This document shows, one piece after another, positions 8,354-16,581 of a stretch of 64,000 nucleotides of DNA. The DNA comes from Clostridium sp. 26_21. Its GTDB lineage: Bacteria; Bacillota; Clostridia; TANB77; CAG-508. The stretch spans positions 62,001-126,000 of the forward strand of contig MNRO01000021.1 of assembly GCA_001915995.1 (NCBI GenBank), written 5' to 3'. Both the position numbers and the translations under genes were made by a program. Below the pieces are notes generated by a model, which saw only the letters and a program-made list of their open reading frames with translations, did no database searches and had not been told where the DNA came from. Numbering within the stretch: position 1 is the first letter of the stretch; the number at the start of each line of letters is the position of its first letter.

Positions 8354-9361
8354 CTATATTTCAATTATATTATTATTAACATTTTCATTTAATTTCATTA
8401 TTTGTGAATAATGTTTTGAATCTTTATTTAATAATACATATTTAAACATCTTTAAATTTTCCATGTTTTTATAATTGATTTCAAAAGAATTGTCCAATAT
8501 AATTGCAAATCTAAACCCTTCTCTCATCAATTCATAAACTTTTTCTTTATTTTCGAGATAATATTCATTTCTAATTTTTAAACTTATTTTATCTTGAACT
8601 ACTGCATTATCAATTATATTTAATAATCCTTTTATTTTTTTTGGCTTTGTTAATAATGTTTCTGCAAATTCTACTATATATTGTTTTCTAAAATTTTGTC
8701 TTATTACATCTTTTATAATTTGAACCACAATTAAATAATATTCTATAGTTAATTTATCTTCATTTATAAGTCCTGTATTAAATACTTTGTTTACTGCAAT
8801 TTCGCTATATTCAATTGGAAACTTTATTGACTGCTTAATTTTTACTTTATAAACATTTTTTATATTCAAATAATTGGTTAATTTTATAAAAAATTCATCT
8901 GAATCAAATCTAGATAATAAATCTTCCTTTTCAAAGCTAATTGACTTCATTTCTTTGCATAAATCTGCTTCAAATCTCTCATCACCTTTATTTAAAATTC
9001 TTTTTCTTAATTTGGCTATTTGTGATATTTTATTTTTTAACTCTTTGCAATATATAACATTATCAAAATACAAAAAGTAACAGAAAAAAATATAAATTTG
9101 TTCTATTAATTCTCTATCTTGAGAATTATTTGATATAATATATTCTTGTGTTTTTTTTAATTCATCTAATATTGTTTTTCTAATTGTATTATTTTCTTTT
9201 TCATTATCATAAAAAAAATTATAATATCTTGTATTAATATATTTTTCTATATATATGTCATTATATTTTTTATTATATGAATCTTCAAATATTAGTCTTA
9301 AATACGTCAAAATTTGTTTTCTAGTTATTTCTATATATTTATTCATTATGTTTACTGACAT
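8354..9361 (-). CDS. Unrecognised 335-residue cytoplasmic protein in the AAA+/SipW operon
   Basis: I do not recognise a family. No signal peptide or convincing membrane helix is visible, except a short hydrophobic aromatic stretch (IYIFFCYFLYFD, about 109-120). The sequence is rich in Lys, Ile, Asn, Tyr and Glu and mostly helical by eye. It includes KLRKRILNKGDERFEADLC and a C-terminal FRFAIILDNSFEINYKN. It lies 30 bases upstream of the AAA+ gene and downstream of the extracellular-protein genes, so it probably acts with the AAA+/DUF2357 pair as an adaptor or third subunit. The start has AAAGGGA at good spacing. Confidence 0.6.
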   Translation of the reverse strand: MSVNIMNKYIEITRKQILTYLRLIFEDSYNKKYNDIYIEKYINTRYYNFFYDNEKENNTIRKTILDELKKTQEYIISNNSQDRELIEQIYIFFCYFLYFDNVIYCKELKNKISQIAKLRKRILNKGDERFEADLCKEMKSISFEKEDLLSRFDSDEFFIKLTNYLNIKNVYKVKIKQSIKFPIEYSEIAVNKVFNTGLINEDKLTIEYYLIVVQIIKDVIRQNFRKQYIVEFAETLLTKPKKIKGLLNIIDNAVVQDKISLKIRNEYYLENKEKVYELMREGFRFAIILDNSFEINYKNMENLKMFKYVLLNKDSKHYSQIMKLNENVNNNIIEI

Positions 9362-9391
9362 TTCATATATCCCTTTCTCTTACTTTTTATA

Positions 9392-10312
9392 TTATTTACT
9401 TGTTATATTTACAATCGACTTATTAGTTCCATATGGATAACTGTAGTTTTTATTTATGTCAACCTTATAAAATCTTATTTCTTTACTCGATATTGCATCT
9501 ATTTTTATAGAAAAACCATTTATATATGTTTTTCCATTAATTACTGTTGTTGTTATATTTGTAGCATCTGTATATGCATTATTAGTAACATCAAAAAGAA
9601 TTTCGTTTGGATTAAACTTTATATCAACCAGTGCTGAATAACATTTTTCTTTATCTATAGTTGATAATTTTAAATATGTATCAATATCAATTTTATCTCC
9701 AACATTGTATGTAGAAAACCTTTCATTTACTGTATAATATGACAATGTATTTGTCATACTTAATTGCATATATGGATTTTGAGAACTATCTGTTATTTGA
9801 TATGATAACTTTTCTTTTCCTACAACTAATGTGAACTTTCCACTTATAGTTTTCTTATATGGTGCTGTAGATTTTACTGTTACAGTCACTACTACTTTAT
9901 CTCCTGTATTCAATTGTCTATTTGGTGTAATTGTTAAATTAAAATAATCTGAATTAGTATTTGCTAGTATTGTTCCTTCATTTTTACTCAATTGGCAAAT
10001 TGCATTTTCTGAGCATGTATATGAAATTTCATATCCAATATCATATGATGCCACTTCTATATTATTATTACTGCTATTCATATTTATTGTAATAATATAA
10101 TCATCTACCCCTGACCAATTATCTACCTGATATATTGATGTTTTTTCTGAAAGCTTATCACTAAAAAAGTAAAATTCTTTACTTCTAACAAAAAAATCAT
10201 TTATTGTATTTGTTAAATATCTACCAAATATTATTATAAATGATATAAAATTTAGCAAAATAAGGGCGATTATAAATATTTGTCTTTTAGTATATTTACT
10301 ATTAATTTTCAT
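9392..10312 (-). CDS. Membrane-anchored extracellular beta-rich protein of the locus
   Basis: 306 residues with a transmembrane or uncleaved signal helix at about 11-30, then FGRYLTNTINDFF, reminiscent of the family's K/R-Y-x-T start, and an extracellular strand-rich region. Two Cys (SYTCSENAICQLS) lie close enough to form a disulfide. A Thr/Val-rich segment (KVVVTVTVKSTAPYKK) resembles an Ig-like domain, and a second repeat-like region follows (NEILFDVTNNAYTDA). It is encoded in the operon between the 187-residue subunit and the 335-residue protein. A larger accessory or tip component of the surface structure is possible. Confidence 0.6.
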   Translation of the reverse strand: MKINSKYTKRQIFIIALILLNFISFIIIFGRYLTNTINDFFVRSKEFYFFSDKLSEKTSIYQVDNWSGVDDYIITINMNSSNNNIEVASYDIGYEISYTCSENAICQLSKNEGTILANTNSDYFNLTITPNRQLNTGDKVVVTVTVKSTAPYKKTISGKFTLVVGKEKLSYQITDSSQNPYMQLSMTNTLSYYTVNERFSTYNVGDKIDIDTYLKLSTIDKEKCYSALVDIKFNPNEILFDVTNNAYTDATNITTTVINGKTYINGFSIKIDAISSKEIRFYKVDINKNYSYPYGTNKSIVNITSK

Positions 10313-10327
10313 ATCTATTCTCCTTTA

Positions 10328-10891
10328 TTATGAAGTCATTTGCTGTGAATCAACATTTATTTCTAATACATCTAATATGTTTTGATAATTTGTCGTATTA
10401 TAGTTTTCAGGAAAAGATACAATTAGTTGATATAAATTAGTTTTTGGTTGTTTATAATATAATTCTTCAGAATCTGTTGTTATTTTTCTAAAATATGTAC
10501 CATATTCATCTTGTTCTATTGTATTTGTTTTTATAATATTTTTTTTACCAGTTCCTATCATTTCATATAATTCAAATGTTAATGGTAAATTAGTTGTAGT
10601 TCTAATTGTTAAATTATATATAATATCTATTTCTGCAGTTTTATTTTTTTCTATATTTCCAACAGAGAAATTATATATATATGCATCATTTTGAGGAAAT
10701 ATAGATTCTAAATTTAATGTCATAGTTTTATAATCTTCATTTATTAAGTAAAAAGCAACATCTACATTAGCTGTAGACTTAGCTTCACTTTCATATTTAG
10801 ATAAAACTAATGTAACAATTCTAACAAAAACAAAAAAACACAATATAAGAATTACTAATTTTATATATAATCTTTTTAGTTTCTTATTCAT
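10328..10891 (-). CDS. Putative SipW-dependent pilin/TasA-like subunit
   Basis: 187 residues with an N-terminal hydrophobic helix (about 10-28) leading into VLSKYESEAKSTANVDVAFYLI, which has the S/A-K-Y motif and following strand seen in camelysin-like proteins, although the usual Trp is replaced by Phe. The domain is strand-rich with little Cys. The start overlaps the end of the upstream signal peptidase gene by 4 bases, so the pair is translationally coupled and probably an enzyme-substrate pair. Confidence 0.6.
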   Translation of the reverse strand: MNKKLKRLYIKLVILILCFFVFVRIVTLVLSKYESEAKSTANVDVAFYLINEDYKTMTLNLESIFPQNDAYIYNFSVGNIEKNKTAEIDIIYNLTIRTTTNLPLTFELYEMIGTGKKNIIKTNTIEQDEYGTYFRKITTDSEELYYKQPKTNLYQLIVSFPENYNTTNYQNILDVLEINVDSQQMTS

Positions 10892-11430
10892 TTCTTCTCC
10901 TCTACTTTATCAGAATTATTTGATGTTATTTGTAATACAATTCCTAATAACACCATAAAAATCAAGATTAAACCAATTATTTCAGGTGAAAGAAATATTT
11001 TTCTCCATATTCCTAGTTTAGGAATAATACAAATAACTCTTCCCAAAATTTGCTCTTTCGTTATCGGCTTATCTTCACTATTATTCGCATCTCCTTTAGC
11101 AACTAATTTTTCTCCATTATTTTCTATTAATCTATGTGTTACAAAATTGTTTCCGTCTTTATATACAATAATTTCATTTTTTTCTACATCTTTGGTTACT
11201 TTTACAATAACAACATCACCAATTTCTATTGTATTTGACATACTTCCTGTTGCAACTTCAAAAAAAGTATATCCGAATATGTTAGCATATTCATTTTTTA
11301 GTATTTTTATCTGAGTAATATAATAAATTCCAATTATTATTAATATTGTTATTAATATCAATAATAAATCTAATATATATCCTAATATATATCCTATTAT
11401 ATTACCTATTTTTCCTTTCTTATCTTTCAT
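10888..11430 (-). CDS. SipW-type signal peptidase I (second copy)
   Basis: 180 residues: N-terminal helices (about 10-40), FEVATGSMSNTIEIGD with Ser63, FVTHRL with His99, AKGDANNSED with the conserved Asp114, and a C-terminal helix (about 150-168). All catalytic positions of the SipW class are present, unlike the paralogue at 12076-12585. It shares the operon with the copy at 5028-5609; two active enzymes suggest different substrates. Confidence 0.88.
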   Translation of the reverse strand: MKDKKGKIGNIIGYILGYILDLLLILITILIIIGIYYITQIKILKNEYANIFGYTFFEVATGSMSNTIEIGDVVIVKVTKDVEKNEIIVYKDGNNFVTHRLIENNGEKLVAKGDANNSEDKPITKEQILGRVICIIPKLGIWRKIFLSPEIIGLILIFMVLLGIVLQITSNNSDKVEEKK

Positions 11431-11450
11431 ATTTTTCTCCTATAATACTT

Positions 11451-12083
11451 TTAGGGTTCGGTATAAGCCTCAATATTTTCGCCCAAATATTGGCAAACAT
11501 GTACAGTCAAAGGAATTTTATATTGTGCATCACTTTTTTGTCCAATTTCTATATCTGTTTCATTATTTTCCTCATTATCTAACCATTCTATTTCTACTGT
11601 AATTTCATCCTTTTGACCATTTTTTATTTTTTCTAATAAAATAACTCCTACATAATCATTAGGACCTACTTTTATTAATTTGTTTTCTTCGCTTTTTTCC
11701 TTTATAGACTTTATAATTAAATTACTATTTTTTAATTCATTTTCATCTAAACTAATTTCGTATTTTACAGAGACATCCGTATTTTGTGGATCAATAATAA
11801 TATTAAAATGTCCAGTTAAACCAGGAGCTAACGTTCCTGTTTTAACATGTTCATTTTCTTCAACTGAAATACTATCTATATCAAATTTTATGTCTTTTCC
11901 CTGAGTTACATCTGTATTATTAATAATAATATTCCAATTTCCATTTTTTTGTTGTATCTTTGAATTTAATTCACTATGAAAAAGCGCATATATTCTTGCC
12001 CCTCCATAAATAAGTAGAAAAAACATAAATAAAAATATTAAAATTATTATTTTTTTAATATTTTTTTTGACAAGTTCATTCAT
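11451..12083 (-). CDS. SipW-dependent TasA/camelysin-like subunit
   Basis: 210 residues: basic N-terminus, hydrophobic helix (about 11-30), RIYALFHSEL, then NGNWNIIINN (the W-x-I strand). The segment TLAPGLTGHFNIIIDP and SVKYEISLD is paralogous to the plus-strand protein at 3788-4381. The 5' end overlaps the pseudo-peptidase gene by 8 bases. Export and processing by the operon's signal peptidases is inferred. Confidence 0.7.
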   Translation of the reverse strand: MNELVKKNIKKIIILIFLFMFFLLIYGGARIYALFHSELNSKIQQKNGNWNIIINNTDVTQGKDIKFDIDSISVEENEHVKTGTLAPGLTGHFNIIIDPQNTDVSVKYEISLDENELKNSNLIIKSIKEKSEENKLIKVGPNDYVGVILLEKIKNGQKDEITVEIEWLDNEENNETDIEIGQKSDAQYKIPLTVHVCQYLGENIEAYTEP

Positions 12084-12585
12084 TTGCTTTCGTTTCCTTT
12101 ATTCCAGAAATTACAACGATTATTTGATTAATGAATGCTAATAGTGCTGGCAATACGATTAAGAATAAGAATCCCCATTTTGATTCAAAAATTCCTAATA
12201 CTGTTCCTGCATTTTTCATAAATTTTGCATTAGAAACTTTTCCAATTATTAATTTACTAGAATAATCTACTCCATCAATTGAATAATTAGTTTCTGATGT
12301 ATCTTTTCTTACATCTGTTACAGTTCCCAATCTTACTTTTATTTGTTCATTATATGTATTATAATATAATACACTTTCTCCAACTTTAATTTCATCATCA
12401 TTTTCAACTATGACTAAGTCCCCTTTATTAAAAGTTGGTTCTAACTTATTATCTGATACAATAATAAAAGAAGTATTTCCAAATACAGACACTTTATAGT
12501 CATTATATGATAATAAACAAATTGTTACAAAAATTGCTATAATGAAATATATAGTAAAGATTGCGTTAGAAATTAATTTTTTCAT
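12076..12585 (-). CDS. Signal peptidase I-like protein lacking both catalytic residues
   Basis: 169 residues with the SipW layout: N-terminal helix (about 5-26), FIIVSDNKLEPTFNKGDLVIV, KVGESVLYYN, and a C-terminal helix pair (about 128-160). Aligned with ATGSMEP...GDLVIV, the catalytic Ser is Lys47, and the T-H-R of the histidine box reads K-V84-R (QIKVRLG). The KGDAN motif is also lost (YSIDGVDYSS). A non-catalytic scaffold, substrate-binding or regulatory role is the likely reading. It is the first gene of the operon, with a strong AAAGGAGGG site 37 bases after the promoter -10 box. Confidence 0.72.
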   Translation of the reverse strand: MKKLISNAIFTIYFIIAIFVTICLLSYNDYKVSVFGNTSFIIVSDNKLEPTFNKGDLVIVENDDEIKVGESVLYYNTYNEQIKVRLGTVTDVRKDTSETNYSIDGVDYSSKLIIGKVSNAKFMKNAGTVLGIFESKWGFLFLIVLPALLAFINQIIVVISGIKETKANE

Positions 12586-12620
12586 TTTTCCCTCCTTTGT
12601 AAATCAAAAAATCTAATCAC

Positions 12621-12649
12621 AATATAACATATAATATTTTTTTTTTCAA
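12621..12649 (-). promoter_or_regulatory. Sigma-A promoter of the ten-gene surface-protein operon
   Basis: Minus strand TTGAAA, 17-base spacer, TATATT, just upstream of the pseudo-peptidase gene. I saw no comparable promoter inside the operon. Confidence 0.6.
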
Positions 12650-12670
12650 CTTTTTTTTCATTTTTTCCAT

Positions 12671-12699
12671 TTACTTTTTTTAACATAACTGTTATAATA
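12671..12699 (+). promoter_or_regulatory. Sigma-A promoter of the divergent 321-residue gene
   Basis: TTTACT, 17-base spacer, TATAAT with a TG extension. It is back-to-back with the operon promoter (22 bases between the two), so one regulator could control both. Confidence 0.6.
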
Positions 12700-12724
12700 T
12701 TTTTATATATTATGGAGGTTACAA

Positions 12725-13690
12725 ATGATTAATTTTTCAGACACAGAAAACAGAGAAAAAATGATAGATTTAGATAAAACTTCATTAAATGCAACTTTAG
12801 CTATTCAACAGAATTTGAATACGCAATTGTTAACATTTATGAAAAATTATATGGGAAATGTTCAAGTTAATATAAATTTTAATTCTGAAAGTAAAGCTTT
12901 CTACTATATAAATACATCTGTTTCAATGCTAACAAAATCTAATAAAAACATAAAATCATTAAAAGGATTATTAACAACACTTGAAAGTATATCAACATCA
13001 ATGAGAACTCAAAAACATACTGCAACATTTCTAAAAAAAATAGATAAATATAATTCTCAATTTACTAAAATTCTTGATTCAATTTATGAAAATACTTCTT
13101 CAATTGAAGAATTTATACATGAAATTTCAACAATAGATATGCAATCATTACTTGCAGAACTTGCTAAAGAATCAAATGCTGAACTAAATTCTAATGAAGA
13201 TATAGAATCTATTCAAAATGATTCTACTACTATAAACAGTGATGAATTAGAAAGAGCTTATATTGAAAATACTTTAGTAATTTCTGATTTGCAAGGAAAA
13301 GTTATTTTACCTTATACATTGGCTGATATCCAAGAAATTCTTCAAACAGATGAAGAGCATAATTATACAACTATTTCAGATGTTATTGAAAAACTTTATA
13401 CAAAACCAATGAAAGATTATAAATTTTCAGCAATTGCTCGTTTTAGAGAAGCTTATAGATTAATGATTTTAAAAGAACATAGTTCTAAATTCAAGGCATT
13501 ATGCTTAGCAAGTGAACTTTTTGTTAATTATAATTTACATCCTGCAATTATAACAGCTTGTGATTCATTAGATCAGCTCGACATTTATCTTGCTTGTTTA
13601 GAAGATGGAACATTAAATGAATTTAATAGTTTTGATATAAAATATGAAATTCCACCTACAGTACTTGCAGAAGAAAAAATAAAAGACTAA
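12725..13690 (+). CDS. Unrecognised 321-residue soluble protein divergent from the surface operon
   Basis: No family recognised. There is no signal peptide or membrane helix. Residues 1-160 are Asn/Ser/Thr-rich and probably helical or coiled coil (for example SNKNIKSLKGLLTTLESIST). An acidic linker follows at about 160-180. The C-terminal half (about 185-310) includes YTLADIQEILQTDEEH, KFSAIARFREAYRLMILKE and LHPAIITACDSLDQLDIYLA. Start supported by TGGAGG 7 bases upstream. It shares a promoter region with the SipW/AAA+ operon, so a functional link is possible but unproven. Confidence 0.6.
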   Translation: MINFSDTENREKMIDLDKTSLNATLAIQQNLNTQLLTFMKNYMGNVQVNINFNSESKAFYYINTSVSMLTKSNKNIKSLKGLLTTLESISTSMRTQKHTATFLKKIDKYNSQFTKILDSIYENTSSIEEFIHEISTIDMQSLLAELAKESNAELNSNEDIESIQNDSTTINSDELERAYIENTLVISDLQGKVILPYTLADIQEILQTDEEHNYTTISDVIEKLYTKPMKDYKFSAIARFREAYRLMILKEHSSKFKALCLASELFVNYNLHPAIITACDSLDQLDIYLACLEDGTLNEFNSFDIKYEIPPTVLAEEKIKD

Positions 13691-13708
13691 TTTTTAATTA
13701 GTCTTTTA
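13681..13708 (+). terminator. Convergent terminator hairpin
   Basis: AAAAGACTAAT / ATTAGTCTTTT arms followed by ATTTTT on the plus strand. It spans the stop codons of both converging genes. Confidence 0.65.
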
Positions 13709-15277
13709 TTTTTCTAATATTCTCAATAAAAAATTCCATGGTCCTGTTTTATCTGTTAATCCATCATAATTATTATTAATTCTTTCTAATACTTCCTCTT
13801 TAGTAAAAAATTTTATTTCTGCAACTTCCTCTTCTTGTAACTTAACCTTTGATATATCTATATCTTTTGTAATCAAATAACATTCATTAAATTGATTATT
13901 AGTAATCTTTCCTTTTGTTGTTTTTGAACATGATCCAACTAAATATTTTATATCCTCATCACATATATCTATTCCAAGTTCTTCTTTACATTCTCTGATT
14001 AATGCTTGTCTGCCAAATTCTCCAGAATCAACATGTCCTCCAACTGTTACATCCCATAAATTAGGCCATAATTTTTTGTTTGCACTTCTTTTTTGAAGTA
14101 ATATATTGGAATCTTTATCTATAACAAATGCATATACACATCTATGCCACAAACCTTTTTTATGGCACTCTTCTCTTGTTTCTATTGTTCCTGTAAATTC
14201 TCCTCTTTCATTTAAAACATCTAATTTTTCTTTTTTCATATATTCTGTAACTTCTTTTTCTAATCTTGTCCCGATTTCATCTAAATGTTCATATAAATAT
14301 CTACATAAATTAGTTCTAAAAATTGCAAAATTTAATAATTCTGTTTGTTCATAATTCTCATTATATTGTTTATATCCATATAAGCTTCCTACAATTTGTA
14401 TTAAATAAATATATGCACAATATTTTAAATCAAATTCATTTAATTCTACATATTTTGAAACTTCATTAACATATTCTACGAATGTATCAATATTCATCTC
14501 CCCATTTTTTACATCTTTATCAATATATGTATATGATCTTATTATTTCCCACATTATTGGTAATCTCTTAGCAGATTCAAAATCAATTACTGACGTTTCT
14601 TTTTCATTATTATATATAAATTGTTGAACACTATAATCTCCATGGCTATTCATTATTGACATTTTTAAAATAATTGAAAAATCAAATTGTTCTTTTAGTT
14701 TTTTAGCAATTTCAATTTTATCTTCTAAATCTTTTGAGAAAACTTCTTTATATTTATTATCATTTTTTATTGATTTTTTAAATCCTTCCATTTGAATTAT
14801 TTTATTTTCTAAACTTTCTTTTGAAAACCATTTTTCAATTATGTTTTCATCATCAAGTTTTTTATATTTTTGAAGCTCTTTTATTATTCTTCCAAGTATT
14901 GTTGCACTTTCTATCACTTTATCATGATCACCTGTATTATTCTCAATTGTATATCCATCGATAAATTTTTGAAGTATTATTATTTCATTTTCATATTTTA
15001 TGAAAAATTCATTTAATTTTGTTTTTATGTATTGAGGAACATTTATTTTTCTACACTTTAAAAAGTTAATTATTTGTATTTCTTTTTCTATAGATTCTTC
15101 TTTTCTGCTCTCATCAAATTCTTTTAATATATATTTTTGTTCATTTTCAGCAAAAATCTTATATATATTTGCTGTTCCTTTTTCTATCTTTTCAATTTTC
15201 TTCGCACTTATCTGATATTCTTCTTGCAACATCTTTCTTATTTTCTCTTCATTTAATTTTGATTTACATATTGACAT
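13706..15277 (-). CDS. Fusion of an APH/CotS-type kinase domain with a Nudix hydrolase
   Basis: 523 residues in two enzymes. Residues 1-330 are an aminoglycoside phosphotransferase/choline kinase-like fold, with an ATP-lysine region YILKEF, the Brenner box SHGDYSVQQF (HGD at 212-214) and VIDFES (about 230-235, the DFG-equivalent). Residues 345-523 are an IPP-isomerase/YfcD-like Nudix domain, with LDVLNERGE, CHKKGLWHRC and the Nudix box from G413 (GGHVDSGEFGRQALIREC, then KEELGI). Substrate unknown; Nudix enzymes with the LWHR motif often act on nucleoside-diphosphate-linked or isoprenoid diphosphates. Good AGGAGA start site. The fused architecture is unusual, and each half is recognisable on its own. 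Confidence 0.85.
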   Translation of the reverse strand: MSICKSKLNEEKIRKMLQEEYQISAKKIEKIEKGTANIYKIFAENEQKYILKEFDESRKEESIEKEIQIINFLKCRKINVPQYIKTKLNEFFIKYENEIIILQKFIDGYTIENNTGDHDKVIESATILGRIIKELQKYKKLDDENIIEKWFSKESLENKIIQMEGFKKSIKNDNKYKEVFSKDLEDKIEIAKKLKEQFDFSIILKMSIMNSHGDYSVQQFIYNNEKETSVIDFESAKRLPIMWEIIRSYTYIDKDVKNGEMNIDTFVEYVNEVSKYVELNEFDLKYCAYIYLIQIVGSLYGYKQYNENYEQTELLNFAIFRTNLCRYLYEHLDEIGTRLEKEVTEYMKKEKLDVLNERGEFTGTIETREECHKKGLWHRCVYAFVIDKDSNILLQKRSANKKLWPNLWDVTVGGHVDSGEFGRQALIRECKEELGIDICDEDIKYLVGSCSKTTKGKITNNQFNECYLITKDIDISKVKLQEEEVAEIKFFTKEEVLERINNNYDGLTDKTGPWNFLLRILEK

Positions 15278-15328
15278 TTCTTTTCTCCTATCACAAATCT
15301 ACTTTTTTATTTTTCATAAACTTTTTTC

Positions 15329-16333
15329 CTATACATTTTTCTCTTTCTTTTCAATTTTATTATTAATTTCTTTTATAGTATTTAAATACTCTTCCTCAAC
15401 AGGACTTATAGTTTTTACTTGATATTTTCTATATTCTGCTTTGGCTTTCTGAATAGCTTGTTTATGACTAATCCTTCCTGAGTCATTTAACATTTTTTCA
15501 CCTGTAGATGAAAGTATCATATCCAATTGTTTTATATAATCTTTCATATACATTGGATTATGCCTTATTGCTTGTATTTCTGCAAAATCAAAATATCCTG
15601 ATACTAAATTATTTAAAATTTTTAGTTCTTCTTCATTTAAATAGTTTTTAGCAATTACAACATCTTGTAATACTGGAATATCTCCTTTAAATGTTGTTAA
15701 TCCCATAAATGGCTTTTCTGAATCTGCTCTTTCATATATTACTTCAGAAGCAGTATGTCCATGAGTTGCGAAATGTAATTATTTTGAACAATTTTAAAAA
15801 ATTCAATTGTTTTTTCATCTTTTGGATCATAATCTATTGCAGTTGCATATAAATCTAACACTTGTATATACATTACTTTTTCTGATGATCTAATATCTTT
15901 AATTCTTGTAAGTAATTCTTTCCAATAATTGCCTCCACCATTTCCTTTTAGTCTTTCATCATTCATAGTAAAGCCTTTAATCATATATTCTTTAATTATT
16001 TTATTAGCCCAAGTTCTAAACTTAATTGCTTTTTTGGAATTAACTCTAAATCCTATAGAAATAATCATATCAAGATTATAATATTTAGTGTTATAATCTT
16101 GTTTGCCATCATTACCCACATGTTCCATTTTGGAACATGTGTTATTTTCTTCAAATTCTTGATCGTTATATATATGTTATTGCAGGTCTCTTAACATTAA
16201 ATAATGTTGCTAATGCTTCTGTATTTAGCCAAAAATCTTCATTTTCTAATAGTACTTCTACTTTTGTATTCCCTTCTTCATCACTATAAAATAAAATATT
16301 CTTTTCATTTCCAATTGTTAATTTATCTTTCAA
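15329..16333 (-). pseudogene. rhuM-family (virulence protein RhuM) pseudogene with two frame breaks
   Basis: Three reading-frame pieces together give one RhuM protein. Piece 1 starts at a TTG (16331-16333) behind GGAGG, reads NEDFWLNTEALATLFNVKRPAITY and stops at a TAA. After a small deletion, piece 2 (to 15739) reads MEHVGNDGKQ, YNLDMIISIGFRVNS, MNDERLKGNGGGNYWKELL and DLYATAIDYDP. A one-base shift near 15775 then leads to piece 3, HFATHGHTASEVIYERADSE, GLTTFKGDIPVLQ and on to 15329. These are standard RhuM signatures, commonly carried on genomic islands and near restriction systems. Three separate short proteins are very unlikely to function. Confidence 0.85.
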
Positions 16334-16450
16334 ACTTGTACCTCCTTAAAGGCTATATAAATTTTCATCTCATCGTTTATTTTGCGAACATTTGTATTGT
16401 ATCATATATATACTAAAAATTCAATATTTTTATAAAAATTATTGCAATGC

Positions 16451-16484
16451 AAAAAAACTAGCATTTTATGATGCTAGTTTTTTT
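16451..16484 (-). terminator. Strong bidirectional hairpin terminator
   Basis: AAAAAAACTAGCAT / ATGCTAGTTTTTTT arms with a 5-base loop. It stands alone upstream of the rhuM remnant and downstream of secA (stop at 16582), and could terminate secA transcription. Between it and secA lie two direct copies of CGTTGACAAAT (about 16507-16528) of unknown meaning. Confidence 0.7.
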
Positions 16485-16581
16485 GTATCAACAAATTTTA
16501 AAAATTTCGTTGACAAATCGTTGACAAATTGACAATTTATATAAGTTATGTCAAGTATTAGAATTTTTGTAACTATTGCTA

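Noticed and set aside
16118..16140. Perfect 10-base inverted repeat ACATGTTCCA / TGGAACATGT
   Set aside because: It lies inside the rhuM pseudogene, where the codons for CSKMEH create the palindrome; no regulatory role needed.
16500..16530. Repeated CGTTGACAAAT suggesting an integrase tail or att site
   Set aside because: Only two short copies, with no integrase, no tRNA and no matching copy elsewhere in the window.
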